NCBI GenBank assembly: GCA_964499465.1
Contig: CAZCLJ010000065.1
Span: 1 to 18,426 of the forward strand
Direction: 5' to 3'
From: JAAYJM01 sp964499465
GTDB taxonomy: Bacteria; Bacteroidota; Ignavibacteria; Kapaibacteriales; UBA2268
DNA: 18,426 nucleotides
Shown: piece by piece, positions 6,483-16,191 of the stretch
Layout of the letters: each line of letters starts with the position of its first letter
Position numbering within the stretch: position 1 is the stretch's first letter
The notes under the pieces: generated by a model
Seen by the model: only the letters and a program-made list of their open reading frames with translations
Told to the model about the DNA's origin: nothing
The model's database searches: none
Position numbers and translations under genes: made by a program

Positions 6483-6769
6483 GAATGAAATTGAACCAAC
6501 TATATTAATCAATCCATATACTCTAAACGAGAACTATTTCGGTTTTATTTATAATTTAAAAGTTTATTAATTGTTTTGAGGGTGTTTTTTGAGTATATTA
6601 TTACCAATTATTTGCTACTATTATTTTGTATAGAGGCAAAATAATTATAATCAAATTTTGTAATTATTCTGATTTAAATTTTGTTATAATTATATTTGAT
6701 TTAAAAAGAATGATTTACATAATTGATAAATATTTTACAGTTTTTCTCATTTTAAATAAAGGATGTATA

Positions 6770-9700
6770 ATGAAAAAATTAACATTATTCTTCTTAAGTA
6801 TGTTTCTTTGTGTTTCAATAGTAAATTCAAAGGACTTAAAGCGAGTTAATGAAAGTGAATTGCAATTGCAAAAGAAAGCATATTCAACTTTCATTGAAAA
6901 TAAAGGTCAGTGGGATAGCGAAGTTCGTTATCTTACAAGCACAGAAGGTCTAAATGCTTGGATAACAAGCAATGGCGTTGTTTATGATTTCTTTACATTT
7001 GTTGATGGTGTTGATGGCCCTCAAATAGAATATGACCCAAATATTGACCCGGCTATTTTAAACACATCTATCAAAGGGCATGTGGTTAATATGAATTTTT
7101 TGAGTAATTCAAAATCAGAATTTTCTGGAATTGAACTAAAGAAAACGTATAACAATTATTTTATTGGTAACGACCCAAGCAAATGGGCGAGCAAAGTACC
7201 ATTATTTACAAATATAAGTGTTAGTAATGTTTTTGAAGGCATTGATGCACATTATTATTACGAAAATACTGGCTTAAGATATGACATTATTGTTAATCCT
7301 AATGCTAATCCAGACCAAATTAAAATGCAATTTGAAGGAGTTGATGGTATTAGTATTAATGAGAAAGGCGATTTAGTTTTCTCGACAAGCATTGGTGATA
7401 GAAGCCAATGCAAACTTTTTGCTTATCAAGAAATTAATGGCGAGAAGAAGCAGATTGAGTGCTCTTTTAAAATTGAAGGAAAAAACGTAGTTAGTTTTAA
7501 TTTAGGAGAATATAATCAGGAATTACCATTAATTATTGACCCGCTAATTTATGCTACTTATCTTGGTGGGAACAATTATGATGCTGTTTATAATTGTAAC
7601 GTTGATGATGAAGGATACTTTTATCTTGCTGGTGGAACAATGTCCCCAGATTTTCCAGTTACTCCTGGTGCATACAAAACCACCATTGGTGGAAGTATGG
7701 AGTGCTATATAGTTAAAATGGATTATAGCGGAAGTGATTTAGTATTCTCAACTTTTTTGGGAGCAAGTAGTTACGATATGGCTTATGGAATTGATTTCGA
7801 TAGTGAAGGCAATATCTATACTGCTGGTTATGTTCAATCTACTGATTTCCCAACAACTCCCGGTGTATTTGATACTAATAATAGTGGTTCAATGGATGCT
7901 TTTATCACAAAGTTTGACCCTGAATGTACCGAGTTGATTTATTCTACATATTTTGGTGGTAGTGGCTATGACGCAGCAAATATGTGTTTAGTTGCTGATG
8001 ACAATACCTGCTATGTCGGTGGTTTTGCCGGTTCCAGCGATTTACCTACTACATCAATGGGTGGAATTTTACAGGCAACTTATGGCGGTGGTACTTATGA
8101 TGGTTTCGTGGTCAGAATTAATGCTACTGCTACTGAAATTTTGAGATGTACTTACATTGGTGGCACTGGTAACGATACTCAGCAGGGTTTAGCTCTTGAT
8201 AATGAGGGTTACGTTTATACTTGTGGCTGGACCGATAATGGAACTTTCCCTGTTACAACAAATGCTTTGCAACCTACTTTTGCCGGAGTAAAAGATGGAA
8301 CTCTTTGCAAATTAACTCCCGATATGTCTGCATTTGTTTATTCTACTTTTATTGGCGGTGTCGATGACGACCAAATGAGATATATGGTTATTGACACAAA
8401 TAACTATGCTTATCTCGTTGGTTCAACAAAATCTTCAGATTACCCTGTTACTGAAGGTGCTTTTCAAACAATTTTTGGCGGTTTCGCTAGTAATGATGGT
8501 ATAGTAACAAAAGTAGATTCTTCAGGAACTTCTTTTGTATTTTCTACTTATATCGGTGGTCCTACTGCTGAAAATACCCGTTTTATTGCACTAAATTCAA
8601 ATAACGAAATCTATACAATTGGAAGCACCTCTTGGGCAGAATTTCCTGTTACTCCAGATGCTCAGCAATCTACATTAGCTGGAAGTACTGATGCCTTTTT
8701 AATTAAACTTAGTTCAGATGGCTCCAATTTACTTTATTCAACATTTTTCGGAAGTTCTGTCGGCGATGGTGGTGGACCTCTTGGCTATGATGGCGAAGGA
8801 AATGTCTTAATGACTGTTCATACAAATGCAACAGACTTCCCAGTAACCGAGGGATGTTTTCAAAACTATTTTGCAGGTGGTACTTATGATTTAATTGTCG
8901 CTAAATTTGAGATTGACCCGGATTTACCTTCTCCACTTCTTTTAGCACCACCTAACCGCACTATTTTTATTACTACAGAACCATTGCTTGAATGGAGAAG
9001 TGTTCCTGTTGCTGTTTCTTACGATTTGCAGGTCTCTACTGTCAGTAATTTTGCTACTTCAGTTTTGGATTTATCAAGCATAACAGATACAACTTATCAA
9101 ATACCTGAACCATTAGATGAAACAACCAAATACTATTGGCATGTCAGGTCACGCGATGCTGAAAACAATTTAAGTAGTTGGTCAAACGCTTGGAACTTTA
9201 CAACTCAGGGACCAATTGCTGCTCCTGTTTTAGTATCTCCTGCCAATGAATCAACTGACCAAATCTTAAGTTTAAATTGTGTTTGGAACTCAACATTATT
9301 AGCAACTTCTTATCAATTCCAATTTTCATCTAATTCAGATTTTTCAACAACAATATTTGATATTAATCAAGTTGGAACTACATATTTAGTAGATGGCTTA
9401 ACAATTAATTCAACTTATTACTGGAGAGTCAGGGGCTATAATGATTTTGCAACTAGCGACTGGTCTGAAGTATGGTCATTCGAAACAGGTAATTTCACAT
9501 TCGTAGGAACCGGAACAGACTATCAGACAAGTAATACTGGCTTTGTAACTCCTTCTCCGTATAGTAACTACTATCAACACGGAAGAATTCAATTTATTTT
9601 CCGCGCTTCAGAACTAATGGATGGTGGTGCTTTCCCCGGAAACATCAAAGGATTAGCTTGGAATGTTGCCCTCCTTGGAACAGTTGGTCCATTATACGAA

Positions 9701-12700
9701 GGTCAATATACAATTAAAATGAAATTAACCAATGCTGAAGTTATTGATGCCTGGGATTATGACGATTGGACAACAGTTTGGGAACCTGATTCAGCATTTG
9801 ATGCAAAACTTGGCTGGAATATGCATGAATTCACAGAACCTTTCTATTGGGATGGTGTTTCAAATATTAGAATTGAAACCTGCTATAACCACCCTGGTGT
9901 TACTACTACTTTCCAAAATCCGTCAGTTTACTATACTCCAACATCATATAATAGTACAGGATACAGAACAAATAGTACAGACAACCCAGAACTTTGTAAC
10001 ATAGCAGAAACTAATTTACCTCAAGTTGGAGTAAATCGGGCAAATACTTTATTTAATTTTGAATTGCTTCCGATAATGCCACCAACTCCATTACAACCAC
10101 AAAATAATGCTCTTAATGTTGCTGTTTTACCACTTTTTGAATGGACTGCTGTTAGCAATGCTGTTTCTTATCAAATTCAAGTAGCAACAAATCCAAATTT
10201 TGAACCTACTGTAATTGATGAAACTGATATAGTGTTGTCTCAGTTCCAAGTTGGGTTACCTTTGGAAGAAACAACACAATACTATTGGAGAGTAAGAGCT
10301 TATGATTTGGAAGGAAATTCTAGTTATTGGTCATACAAATGGGGATTTATCACTGAAGGACCTATTGATGCTCCAATACTTACTTCTCCTGAAAATTATT
10401 TGGAAATAGCTCCAACAACTCCAATTTATTACTGGGAAGCAGTGTTTGCCGCTACAGGGTATAATCTTCAGGTTTCTGACGTAAATGATTTCTCTAATCT
10501 TGTTGTTGATGTAAATGTTAATACAACTTCTTATGCTTCTACAATTGATTTAAACATTGCCACTACATATTATTGGAGAGTAATGGCAAATAATCAGTTT
10601 GTTAATAGTGAATGGTCTGAAGTTTGGGAATTCACAACTGGTAATTTTGCTACTTTTGGAACGGCAACAACATATTATGGTTCTGGAAGCAATCCTCCTG
10701 GACCTTATGGAAACGTTTGGGGTGGCGTAAAAAATCAAGTATTAATAACAAGAGATGAATTAGTAGCTGCTGGCGCAATTCCCGGAAATCTTACTGCATT
10801 AGCTTTGAATGTTTTTGCTACTAATGATTGCGACCCACTACAAAACTTTTCAATCAAATTAAAGCATACAAATACAAATGTTTTGTCAACTTGGGATTAT
10901 GAAGGTTTAACTGATGTATATAATCGTGATATATATAATCCTATTGTTGGTTGGAACATCCATGTTTTCGATACTCCGTTTTATTGGGATGGTGGCTCAA
11001 ACATTCTTGTTGATTTTTGCTTTAATAATTTAACTTATTCATCAAACGCTTCAATTTATTATTCTGCAACTCCAGTAGTTCAGGATATTAGCTACTGGCA
11101 AGACGGTGAACTTAATTTATGCTCGGCACCGGGTAATCCAAATCTTTTAACTACTCGTCCTAATATTAAATTAAATAGCGAGTATCAAGAGTTCTTACCT
11201 CCAACCCCAATTTCTCCGGCACATCGTTCACTCGGTATATCAGTTCTACCAACTTTTACATGGGAACCTGTAGAAAATGCTTTGGGTTATGAATTGGTCG
11301 TTTCTGAATTTTCAGACTTTTCTATTCCTACTTTCATCGTTGATGAAATAACTAATCCATATTATGAAGTACCTGAAATTGATGAATTATCTGAAACTAC
11401 TGCTTATTATTGGCACATTAGAGCTTATAATTCTATTGGAGATGTAAGTAACTGGTCTTTAAGATTCAATTTTATAACTGAAGGTCCACTAGCTACTCCA
11501 ATTCTAGCACTACCTCTTAATGGTATGACTGATATTCCAACAATTCCTACATTTGATTGGGTCGAAGTCCTTGCTGCGACATATTATCGTTTGCAATGCT
11601 CAACAACCCCGGACTTTTCTGAAAATATTTTAATTGATAATATTGTCAATACGAACAGTTTAACTGGTGTTGGTATTCCATTATCAACAGAATATTATTG
11701 GAGAGTAAAAGCAGGGAATCCATTTACAGAAAGTAATTGGTCTGAAGTATGGAGTTTCTTTACCGGCTCAAATGTTACTCTTGGTACTGGAACTACTTCA
11801 AATCTTTATTACAATTGGCCTGCCGTTTATGGTAATTATAGCCAGGCAACAAAAAATCAAATTCTTTACAAAGCAGATGAAATAATGAATAGTGGTGGTC
11901 TTCCCGGACAAATTAATTCAATTGCATTTAATGTTGCTAATGTGAATACCTGTGGACCTCTTACTAATTTCACAATTAAAATGAAAAATACAACTGCAGA
12001 CGTAATCAATACTACTTGGGATTTAAACGATTTGACAGAAGTATTCTTTTCAGCTTCATATCAGCCAGTAGCAGGATGGAATGTTCATGAATTTCCAACT
12101 TCTTTTGTATGGGATGGAGTTTCTAATATTTTAGTTGATATTTGCTTCAATAATTCTCCAACAGCAGCTACTCAGAACGCTTCAACATACTATACTGCTA
12201 CTTCTTATAATAGTGTTAGATATTACAATGCTAATAACAATACTACTCTATGCACAAATCCAACTTCTGCAACGGTAGTTGCTAACAGACCCAATGCACG
12301 CTTCAATTTCGGAACAGTCAATCCTCTTTTAAATACTCCAGTACTGATTGCTCCGGTATTTGCTGAAACAGGCGTTCCTATTGCTTCTGAATTCGATTGG
12401 AATGGCGTTCCTGATGCAAACTCATATACAATTCAAGTTTCAGCAACATCAACATTTAGTAATTTAATAGTTAATACTGTTACTACTGAATCTGAATATT
12501 CCGGAACAAACTTGAGCTACTTAACTCAATATTACTGGAGGGTTAAGGCAATGAATGAAACTAATTACAGCCGTTGGACTCCAACCTGGAACTTTACCAC
12601 TGAAGAAATGATTCCACTTGCAACACCAGTTCTATCGGATCCAGAAAATGGTAGCTTAAATATGCCTCTTTCACTTAATCTTTTATGGCTCTCTGTAGAA

Positions 12701-14062
12701 GATGCTACTAATTACAATATCCTTGTTTCAACTGATGCAGATTTTGCTAATGTTGTTTTAAACCTTAATTCTAATGTTACTAATATTGATATTGCAGAAT
12801 TAAACTACGAAACTCAATACTTCTGGAAAGTAAAAGCTTTAAATGATTTAGGCAGAATAAGCGATTGGTCTGAAGTGTGGAATTTCACTACAATGCAATT
12901 AGCAGAAACAATGGATATTCAATTAAATAGCGGCTGGAATATGATTTCAAGTTATATTATTCCATCTGAACCACTTATGCCAACTGTGTTTGCCGATATT
13001 GTTGCTGATATTAATATTGTTAAAAATGGCGCTGGTCAAACTTATGTACCTGCATTTAATATAAATGATATAGGTAATTGGAATATCAATCATGGCTATC
13101 TTGTAAATATAGACAATAGCAATACATTGACAATTTCCGGTGAGAAAATTGTTCCGGAAAATCATCAAATTATGCTTAATAATGGTTGGAATTTAGCTTC
13201 CTATATACGAGATAATGAGATGCAACCTAATACTGCACTTGCAAGTTTAGCCAATTCTATTACACTTATGAAAAACAATGCAGGTGGGCTTTATGTGCCA
13301 AATTATGGAATTAACACAATCGGCAATATGCAGCCCGGTGAAGGTTATTATTTCTATATGAATCAAATTGCAGTACTTACTTATCCAGCTAATTCTTCAA
13401 GAAAAGTTATTGAGCAAAACAGCATAACACCAAGTGCTAAACAACTTATTCCAGATTTTAAAAATACTGGTAACAATGCTACTTTGTTATTAAACATTGA
13501 TGAAAGCTATAACGGTTTTGAAATTGGTGTTTACAATTCAAATAATGAACTTATTGGTGCCGGTGCCATTTGCAATGGCATTGCTGCAATTACTGTTTGG
13601 GGTGATGATGAAATTACTACTGAAGTTGATGGAGCAAAAGATAATGAATATTTGAGTATAAAACTTTATAATACAAACAATAATTCGAGTAAAGAAATTT
13701 CTTTAACTTTTATTAAAGAAATAACCGGTAATACTGAAATAAGTGAACTTTACTATAAGACAAATGCAATCTACTTAGCAAAAGCAAGTGATGACGTAGC
13801 TTCTGAAATGTTAATTAAAAGCATACCAAATCCAGTTGAAAGCAATGTAGTATTTGAATTTAACTTAACAAACGAAGCAGAAGCTGTAATTGAAATTTAC
13901 ACTTCTACTGGCGAATTAGTTGCAAGCATAGGAAATAACGTTTATTCTGCTGGTTTGCACAGAATTAGCTTCGATGCAAGCAATTTATCTAACGGAATGT
14001 ATAATATTGTGTTAAGTTCTTCTAATATAAGAGCATCTTCATTAATGATTATAAATAAATAG
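6770..14062 (+). CDS. T9SS-secreted giant SBBP / Fn3-like repeat protein, 2430 aa
   Basis: The start at 6770 is chosen because MKKLTLFFLSMFLCVSIVNS is a signal peptide and AAAGGA lies just upstream; the frame is open 48 codons earlier but that part is not protein-like. Order (residues): N-terminal domain beginning FIENKGQWD (about 39-250); seven SBBP-type blades (about 254-715) marked by Y/F-S-T-Y/F-x-G-G; then three copies of a module made of two Fn3-like domains and a roughly 185-residue domain opening with GTGT/GTAT and containing GWN and WDG motifs (about 722-1099, 1103-1474, 1477-1850); two more Fn3-like domains (1854-2043); two GWNMIS/GWNLAS units (2046-2209); and a type A sorting domain (about 2351-2430) starting IPNPVESNVVFEF. 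It is exported by Sec, then T9SS, and is probably surface-attached or released. Adhesion is a plausible role, but no catalytic site is visible. Confidence 0.92.
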   Translation: MKKLTLFFLSMFLCVSIVNSKDLKRVNESELQLQKKAYSTFIENKGQWDSEVRYLTSTEGLNAWITSNGVVYDFFTFVDGVDGPQIEYDPNIDPAILNTSIKGHVVNMNFLSNSKSEFSGIELKKTYNNYFIGNDPSKWASKVPLFTNISVSNVFEGIDAHYYYENTGLRYDIIVNPNANPDQIKMQFEGVDGISINEKGDLVFSTSIGDRSQCKLFAYQEINGEKKQIECSFKIEGKNVVSFNLGEYNQELPLIIDPLIYATYLGGNNYDAVYNCNVDDEGYFYLAGGTMSPDFPVTPGAYKTTIGGSMECYIVKMDYSGSDLVFSTFLGASSYDMAYGIDFDSEGNIYTAGYVQSTDFPTTPGVFDTNNSGSMDAFITKFDPECTELIYSTYFGGSGYDAANMCLVADDNTCYVGGFAGSSDLPTTSMGGILQATYGGGTYDGFVVRINATATEILRCTYIGGTGNDTQQGLALDNEGYVYTCGWTDNGTFPVTTNALQPTFAGVKDGTLCKLTPDMSAFVYSTFIGGVDDDQMRYMVIDTNNYAYLVGSTKSSDYPVTEGAFQTIFGGFASNDGIVTKVDSSGTSFVFSTYIGGPTAENTRFIALNSNNEIYTIGSTSWAEFPVTPDAQQSTLAGSTDAFLIKLSSDGSNLLYSTFFGSSVGDGGGPLGYDGEGNVLMTVHTNATDFPVTEGCFQNYFAGGTYDLIVAKFEIDPDLPSPLLLAPPNRTIFITTEPLLEWRSVPVAVSYDLQVSTVSNFATSVLDLSSITDTTYQIPEPLDETTKYYWHVRSRDAENNLSSWSNAWNFTTQGPIAAPVLVSPANESTDQILSLNCVWNSTLLATSYQFQFSSNSDFSTTIFDINQVGTTYLVDGLTINSTYYWRVRGYNDFATSDWSEVWSFETGNFTFVGTGTDYQTSNTGFVTPSPYSNYYQHGRIQFIFRASELMDGGAFPGNIKGLAWNVALLGTVGPLYEGQYTIKMKLTNAEVIDAWDYDDWTTVWEPDSAFDAKLGWNMHEFTEPFYWDGVSNIRIETCYNHPGVTTTFQNPSVYYTPTSYNSTGYRTNSTDNPELCNIAETNLPQVGVNRANTLFNFELLPIMPPTPLQPQNNALNVAVLPLFEWTAVSNAVSYQIQVATNPNFEPTVIDETDIVLSQFQVGLPLEETTQYYWRVRAYDLEGNSSYWSYKWGFITEGPIDAPILTSPENYLEIAPTTPIYYWEAVFAATGYNLQVSDVNDFSNLVVDVNVNTTSYASTIDLNIATTYYWRVMANNQFVNSEWSEVWEFTTGNFATFGTATTYYGSGSNPPGPYGNVWGGVKNQVLITRDELVAAGAIPGNLTALALNVFATNDCDPLQNFSIKLKHTNTNVLSTWDYEGLTDVYNRDIYNPIVGWNIHVFDTPFYWDGGSNILVDFCFNNLTYSSNASIYYSATPVVQDISYWQDGELNLCSAPGNPNLLTTRPNIKLNSEYQEFLPPTPISPAHRSLGISVLPTFTWEPVENALGYELVVSEFSDFSIPTFIVDEITNPYYEVPEIDELSETTAYYWHIRAYNSIGDVSNWSLRFNFITEGPLATPILALPLNGMTDIPTIPTFDWVEVLAATYYRLQCSTTPDFSENILIDNIVNTNSLTGVGIPLSTEYYWRVKAGNPFTESNWSEVWSFFTGSNVTLGTGTTSNLYYNWPAVYGNYSQATKNQILYKADEIMNSGGLPGQINSIAFNVANVNTCGPLTNFTIKMKNTTADVINTTWDLNDLTEVFFSASYQPVAGWNVHEFPTSFVWDGVSNILVDICFNNSPTAATQNASTYYTATSYNSVRYYNANNNTTLCTNPTSATVVANRPNARFNFGTVNPLLNTPVLIAPVFAETGVPIASEFDWNGVPDANSYTIQVSATSTFSNLIVNTVTTESEYSGTNLSYLTQYYWRVKAMNETNYSRWTPTWNFTTEEMIPLATPVLSDPENGSLNMPLSLNLLWLSVEDATNYNILVSTDADFANVVLNLNSNVTNIDIAELNYETQYFWKVKALNDLGRISDWSEVWNFTTMQLAETMDIQLNSGWNMISSYIIPSEPLMPTVFADIVADINIVKNGAGQTYVPAFNINDIGNWNINHGYLVNIDNSNTLTISGEKIVPENHQIMLNNGWNLASYIRDNEMQPNTALASLANSITLMKNNAGGLYVPNYGINTIGNMQPGEGYYFYMNQIAVLTYPANSSRKVIEQNSITPSAKQLIPDFKNTGNNATLLLNIDESYNGFEIGVYNSNNELIGAGAICNGIAAITVWGDDEITTEVDGAKDNEYLSIKLYNTNNNSSKEISLTFIKEITGNTEISELYYKTNAIYLAKASDDVASEMLIKSIPNPVESNVVFEFNLTNEAEAVIEIYTSTGELVASIGNNVYSAGLHRISFDASNLSNGMYNIVLSSSNIRASSLMIINK

Positions 14063-14102
14063 AATAGCTGGGGGCTGGCAGCTTTCAGCATTTTATTCTT
14101 TT

Positions 14103-14130
14103 GTATGGAACAGGCATGCCTGTTCCATAC
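14103..14130. terminator. 28-bp perfect palindrome after the T9SS gene
   Basis: GTATGGAACAGGCA followed directly by its exact reverse complement TGCCTGTTCCATAC, then ATTTTCTT. It begins 41 nt after the stop of the giant gene and is the most GC-rich structure nearby, so it may end that transcript. The T-rich tail is short and broken. It may equally be one of this region's dispersed palindromes. Confidence 0.45.
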
Positions 14131-14394
14131 ATTTTCTTAGAATATGTTCCGTATTTGAGAAAATATGGAAGAACTCTTTTAAGAAATTTTCTTCCCCAAG
14201 TAATAATCTGGAAATCATTAAATCCTTTTAATCAAGGTTCAGACAAAAAATAATCATCTTCATCAAATAAATCACAAAAATCACAGTTCAGACAGTAAGT
14301 CCACGCTTACATATTATTTTAAAATTTATGCTTTTTTACATAGCAACCTCCATTTCGAAAAATTTTGTTTTTGGCTTGGGAATTCTTTTAGATT

Positions 14395-14445
14395 CTAGTG
14401 TAATAATTTATTGAAAACCTAATAAACATTTCTTGTCATTCCGAA
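14395..14445. repeat. 51-bp direct repeat, copy 1
   Basis: Identical over 51 bp to 18374-18424 in the same orientation (CTAGTGTAATAATTTATTG onwards to TGTCATTCCGAA). Its last 12 bases are the left end of the palindromic repeat at 14434-14515. The second copy runs off the end of the window, so the true repeat may be longer. Confidence 0.85.
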
Positions 14446-14515
14446 CGAAGTGAGGAATCTCAACCTCTATGGTAACAATGACTTGAGAGTTTTCTAACTT
14501 CGTTTCGAAATGACA
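14434..14515. repeat. Dispersed palindromic repeat (TGTCATTCCGA family), copy 1
   Basis: The left arm is TGTCATTCCGAACGAAGTGA followed by GGAATCTCA; the right arm ends CGTTTCGAAATGACA. The arms pair imperfectly around a centre containing CTATGGTAACAATGACTT. The copy at 17831-17918 has the same arms and a similar centre (CTGTGGTAGCAATAACTT), so both belong to one non-coding family that is REP- or MITE-like in form. Confidence 0.75.
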
Positions 14516-14548
14516 TCTTTACTTTTATTCTGCAAAACTTCTTAAACC

Positions 14549-14581
14549 AGATGTCCTACATCTGCAAGATGTAGGACATCT
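14549..14581. repeat. Perfect 14-bp hairpin
   Basis: AGATGTCCTACATC (14549-14562) pairs perfectly with GATGTAGGACATCT (14568-14581) around TGCAA. The outer bases CAGATG...CATCTT are shared with the hairpin at 69-103, while the inner stem is different. Confidence 0.65.
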
Positions 14582-14600
14582 TTATCTTTCTTTTCGTTAA

Positions 14601-14658
14601 GTCATCTCCATTTAAATAAAGCACTTGCTTTATAAGGGGGGTTCGAAATGACATCTTT
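14601..14658. repeat. Short element with GTCAT...ATGAC ends, copy 1
   Basis: It begins GTCATCTCCATTTAAATAAA and ends AATGACATCTTT. The copy at 17388-17444 shares the first 21 bases and the last 12 exactly, with a diverged middle. The ends are inverted (GTCAT/ATGAC), so it is a tiny palindromic repeat of about 57 bp. No gene is present in this 774-nt gap between the T9SS gene and the AraC-type gene, which is filled by such elements. Confidence 0.65.
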
Positions 14659-14673
14659 AAATGCAACTTGGTA

Positions 14674-14777
14674 TAATAACAAATGACTAATGACTTATTA
14701 AAAATACTCATAAAAAAATTTAACTTCTTATTATAAAATATGCGAAATAACAAACTACGAGAGTTCTGGAGTTCTGA
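14674..14777. repeat. Truncated copy of the 240-bp repeat (copy A)
   Basis: Similar to the right-hand part of the repeats at 15785-16022 and 17574-17819. The conserved core is TATGCGAAATAACAAACTAC, preceded by a diverged AATAAC...ATGAC stretch and followed by GAGTTCTG. The first half of the longer repeat, with its CAGCCCCCATAACG segment, is absent. Confidence 0.6.
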
Positions 14778-14836
14778 ACTTAGCATTAATTTTGCTTTCG
14801 CAAAATTTCTGGTACTTTTCGAAAGTAAATTTGTGT

Positions 14837-15631
14837 TTACTTTTCAGATAAAAGTTCAGAGAATTTTTTTGGGTTAATGCCAGTAATTTTTTTGAAATCG
14901 TTTGAGAAATGAGCTTGGTCGTAAAAACCTGTTTCAAGGGCTATTTGAGTTAAATTCATTTTTCTCTTTGTTCGGAGCATAGCGATTGCAAAATTTATTT
15001 TCTTTATTCTGATGTAATGCTTAGGAGCTAACCCAATTCGTTTATTAAAATATCGGTCTAATTGCTTACTTGTAATGCAAGTTTCATTTGCTAAATCATC
15101 AATGGAAATCATTCCTAAATTGGAATCAATGACTTCTATACACTTTGCAAGAATTTCAATTTCATAATATTTTTTATTATTATAATGATTTAAAAGAAAA
15201 TCTTCAATTATTGTAATTCTTTCGTTTAATTCGTTTGCTATTCCTAATTTTTCGAGAGTAGTTTTGTATTTATCACCAATAATCGCTCCTAAATCCAAAT
15301 TAGTGTTTTTTAGTTCGTTATACGGTAAATCAAAGAAAAGTGATGCTCCAAACGGCTTGAAGTATACAGCAATCATACCGATTTTGCCAGTTGGTATTAC
15401 GTTAATGCTTGATAGTTTCTGGCAGCAAAGCAGTGCTTCAGGTTGTTTAATATATTCAGATTCATTCCTTGAATACTGAAATGGAGTTCCGTAGTGAAAC
15501 ATCATTTCCATATTACCGAGCGGATAAACAAGCTGTGAATCAATATTTTGATAGGATTCAGTTTCAAAGACCCAGTAATAATCAATATATTGCTCTAAAA
15601 ATTTATTTGGTTTGATTGTAATATTTATCAT
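14837..15631 (-). CDS. AraC-family transcriptional regulator, about 264 aa
   Basis: The C-terminal 90 residues are a double helix-turn-helix DNA-binding domain. The first helix pair lies around ISIDDLANETCITSKQLDRYF, the second around LTQIALETGFYDQAHFSNDF, closing with the family signature TGINPKKF. The N-terminal portion (FLEQYIDYYWVFE..., then YPLGNMEMMFHYG) resembles the cupin-like DUF6597 sensor domain common in Bacteroidota AraC regulators. I place the start at 15631 (MINITIKPNKFL), where family similarity begins; an in-frame ATG at 15676 would add 15 residues. It stands alone with no co-directional neighbour within 600 nt, so its target is not evident. The final codons overlap an 8-bp hairpin at 14822-14843. 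Confidence 0.88.
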   Translation of the reverse strand: MINITIKPNKFLEQYIDYYWVFETESYQNIDSQLVYPLGNMEMMFHYGTPFQYSRNESEYIKQPEALLCCQKLSSINVIPTGKIGMIAVYFKPFGASLFFDLPYNELKNTNLDLGAIIGDKYKTTLEKLGIANELNERITIIEDFLLNHYNNKKYYEIEILAKCIEVIDSNLGMISIDDLANETCITSKQLDRYFNKRIGLAPKHYIRIKKINFAIAMLRTKRKMNLTQIALETGFYDQAHFSNDFKKITGINPKKFSELLSEK

Positions 15632-15784
15632 TTTTATAAATTTTTTTAAATTAATGAAGTTGAAATCTTCTGCCAATTCAGAAAAATGACTTATTTTTTA
15701 CTAAAACTTTATGAAAGTTCAGAAACTTCTGCAAAGTATCCTTGGAGTTCCTCCTTCCCAAGTTGCATTTGCGAAAAGGATATT

Positions 15785-16022
15785 CTTTAAAACTCAGAAC
15801 TCCAGCCCCCATAACGATTATAAAGGAGTTAGGAGAATTGCCTCGTAAAAAACAACTGCACAGTTAGCAAATATCGTTCTATTAGTTATTGGTCATTTGT
15901 CATTAGTTTGTAACTACTAATGACGAATAACTAATGACTTAATGATAGTACTCTTTTAAAAATTTAACTACTCATTATTAAATATGCGAAATAGCAAACT
16001 ACGAGGTATCAGGAGTTTTGAA
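15785..16022. repeat. 240-bp direct repeat, copy B
   Basis: Matches 17574-17819 in the same orientation. The first ~105 bp are almost identical (one difference up to TCGTTCTATTA); the remainder is diverged but ends in the shared TATGCGAAATA(A/G)CAAACTACG core. It contains CAGCCCCCATAACG, AACTGCACAGTT (a perfect palindrome, AACTGCGCAGTT, in the other copy) and a stem from GTCATTAGT (15899-15907) and ACTAATGAC (15916-15924). It has no long open frame, so it is a non-coding repeat or the remains of an element. The rest of the gene-free gap 15632-16314 holds hairpins built from ACTTTC/GAAAGT words. Confidence 0.8.
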
Positions 16023-16191
16023 AGCACTACTTTAATAATTATTATGAATTTTCTTACTTTCGTTAAGTTTCACGAGTTTTGTGAAAGTTTAGGTGATAAT
16101 AATTATTTGTGAAATTCTTAGATAGATTAACAATAAAATTGCTTTTTCTTAAAACTAAAACTTTAAGAGAGTTCAGAAAATTTCGCAAAGT

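Larger units (their letters stand above)
6148..6769. other. Very AT-rich intergenic region between divergent genes
   Basis: This region separates the minus-strand type IIG gene from the plus-strand T9SS gene and must hold promoters for both. I could not place a convincing -7/-33 pair. Apart from the inverted repeat at 6189-6211 and the hairpin at 6462-6482, I see only homopolymeric A and T tracts. A 30-codon frame at 6478-6570 has no supporting signal. The frame of the large gene is open from 6626, but the translation before 6770 is not protein-like. Confidence 0.5.

Noticed and set aside
6478..6570. 30-codon frame beginning ATGATGAATGAA upstream of the T9SS gene
   Set aside because: No ribosome site, no repeat or domain evidence, and short enough to occur by chance.
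6626..6769. 48-codon upstream extension of the T9SS gene
   Set aside because: A clear signal peptide starts at 6770 with an AAAGGA before it; the upstream translation is an AT-tract artefact.
14556..14937. Two overlapping minus-strand frames (76 and 60 codons) near the AraC-type gene
   Set aside because: One translates repeats; the other overlaps the end of the AraC-type gene in another frame.
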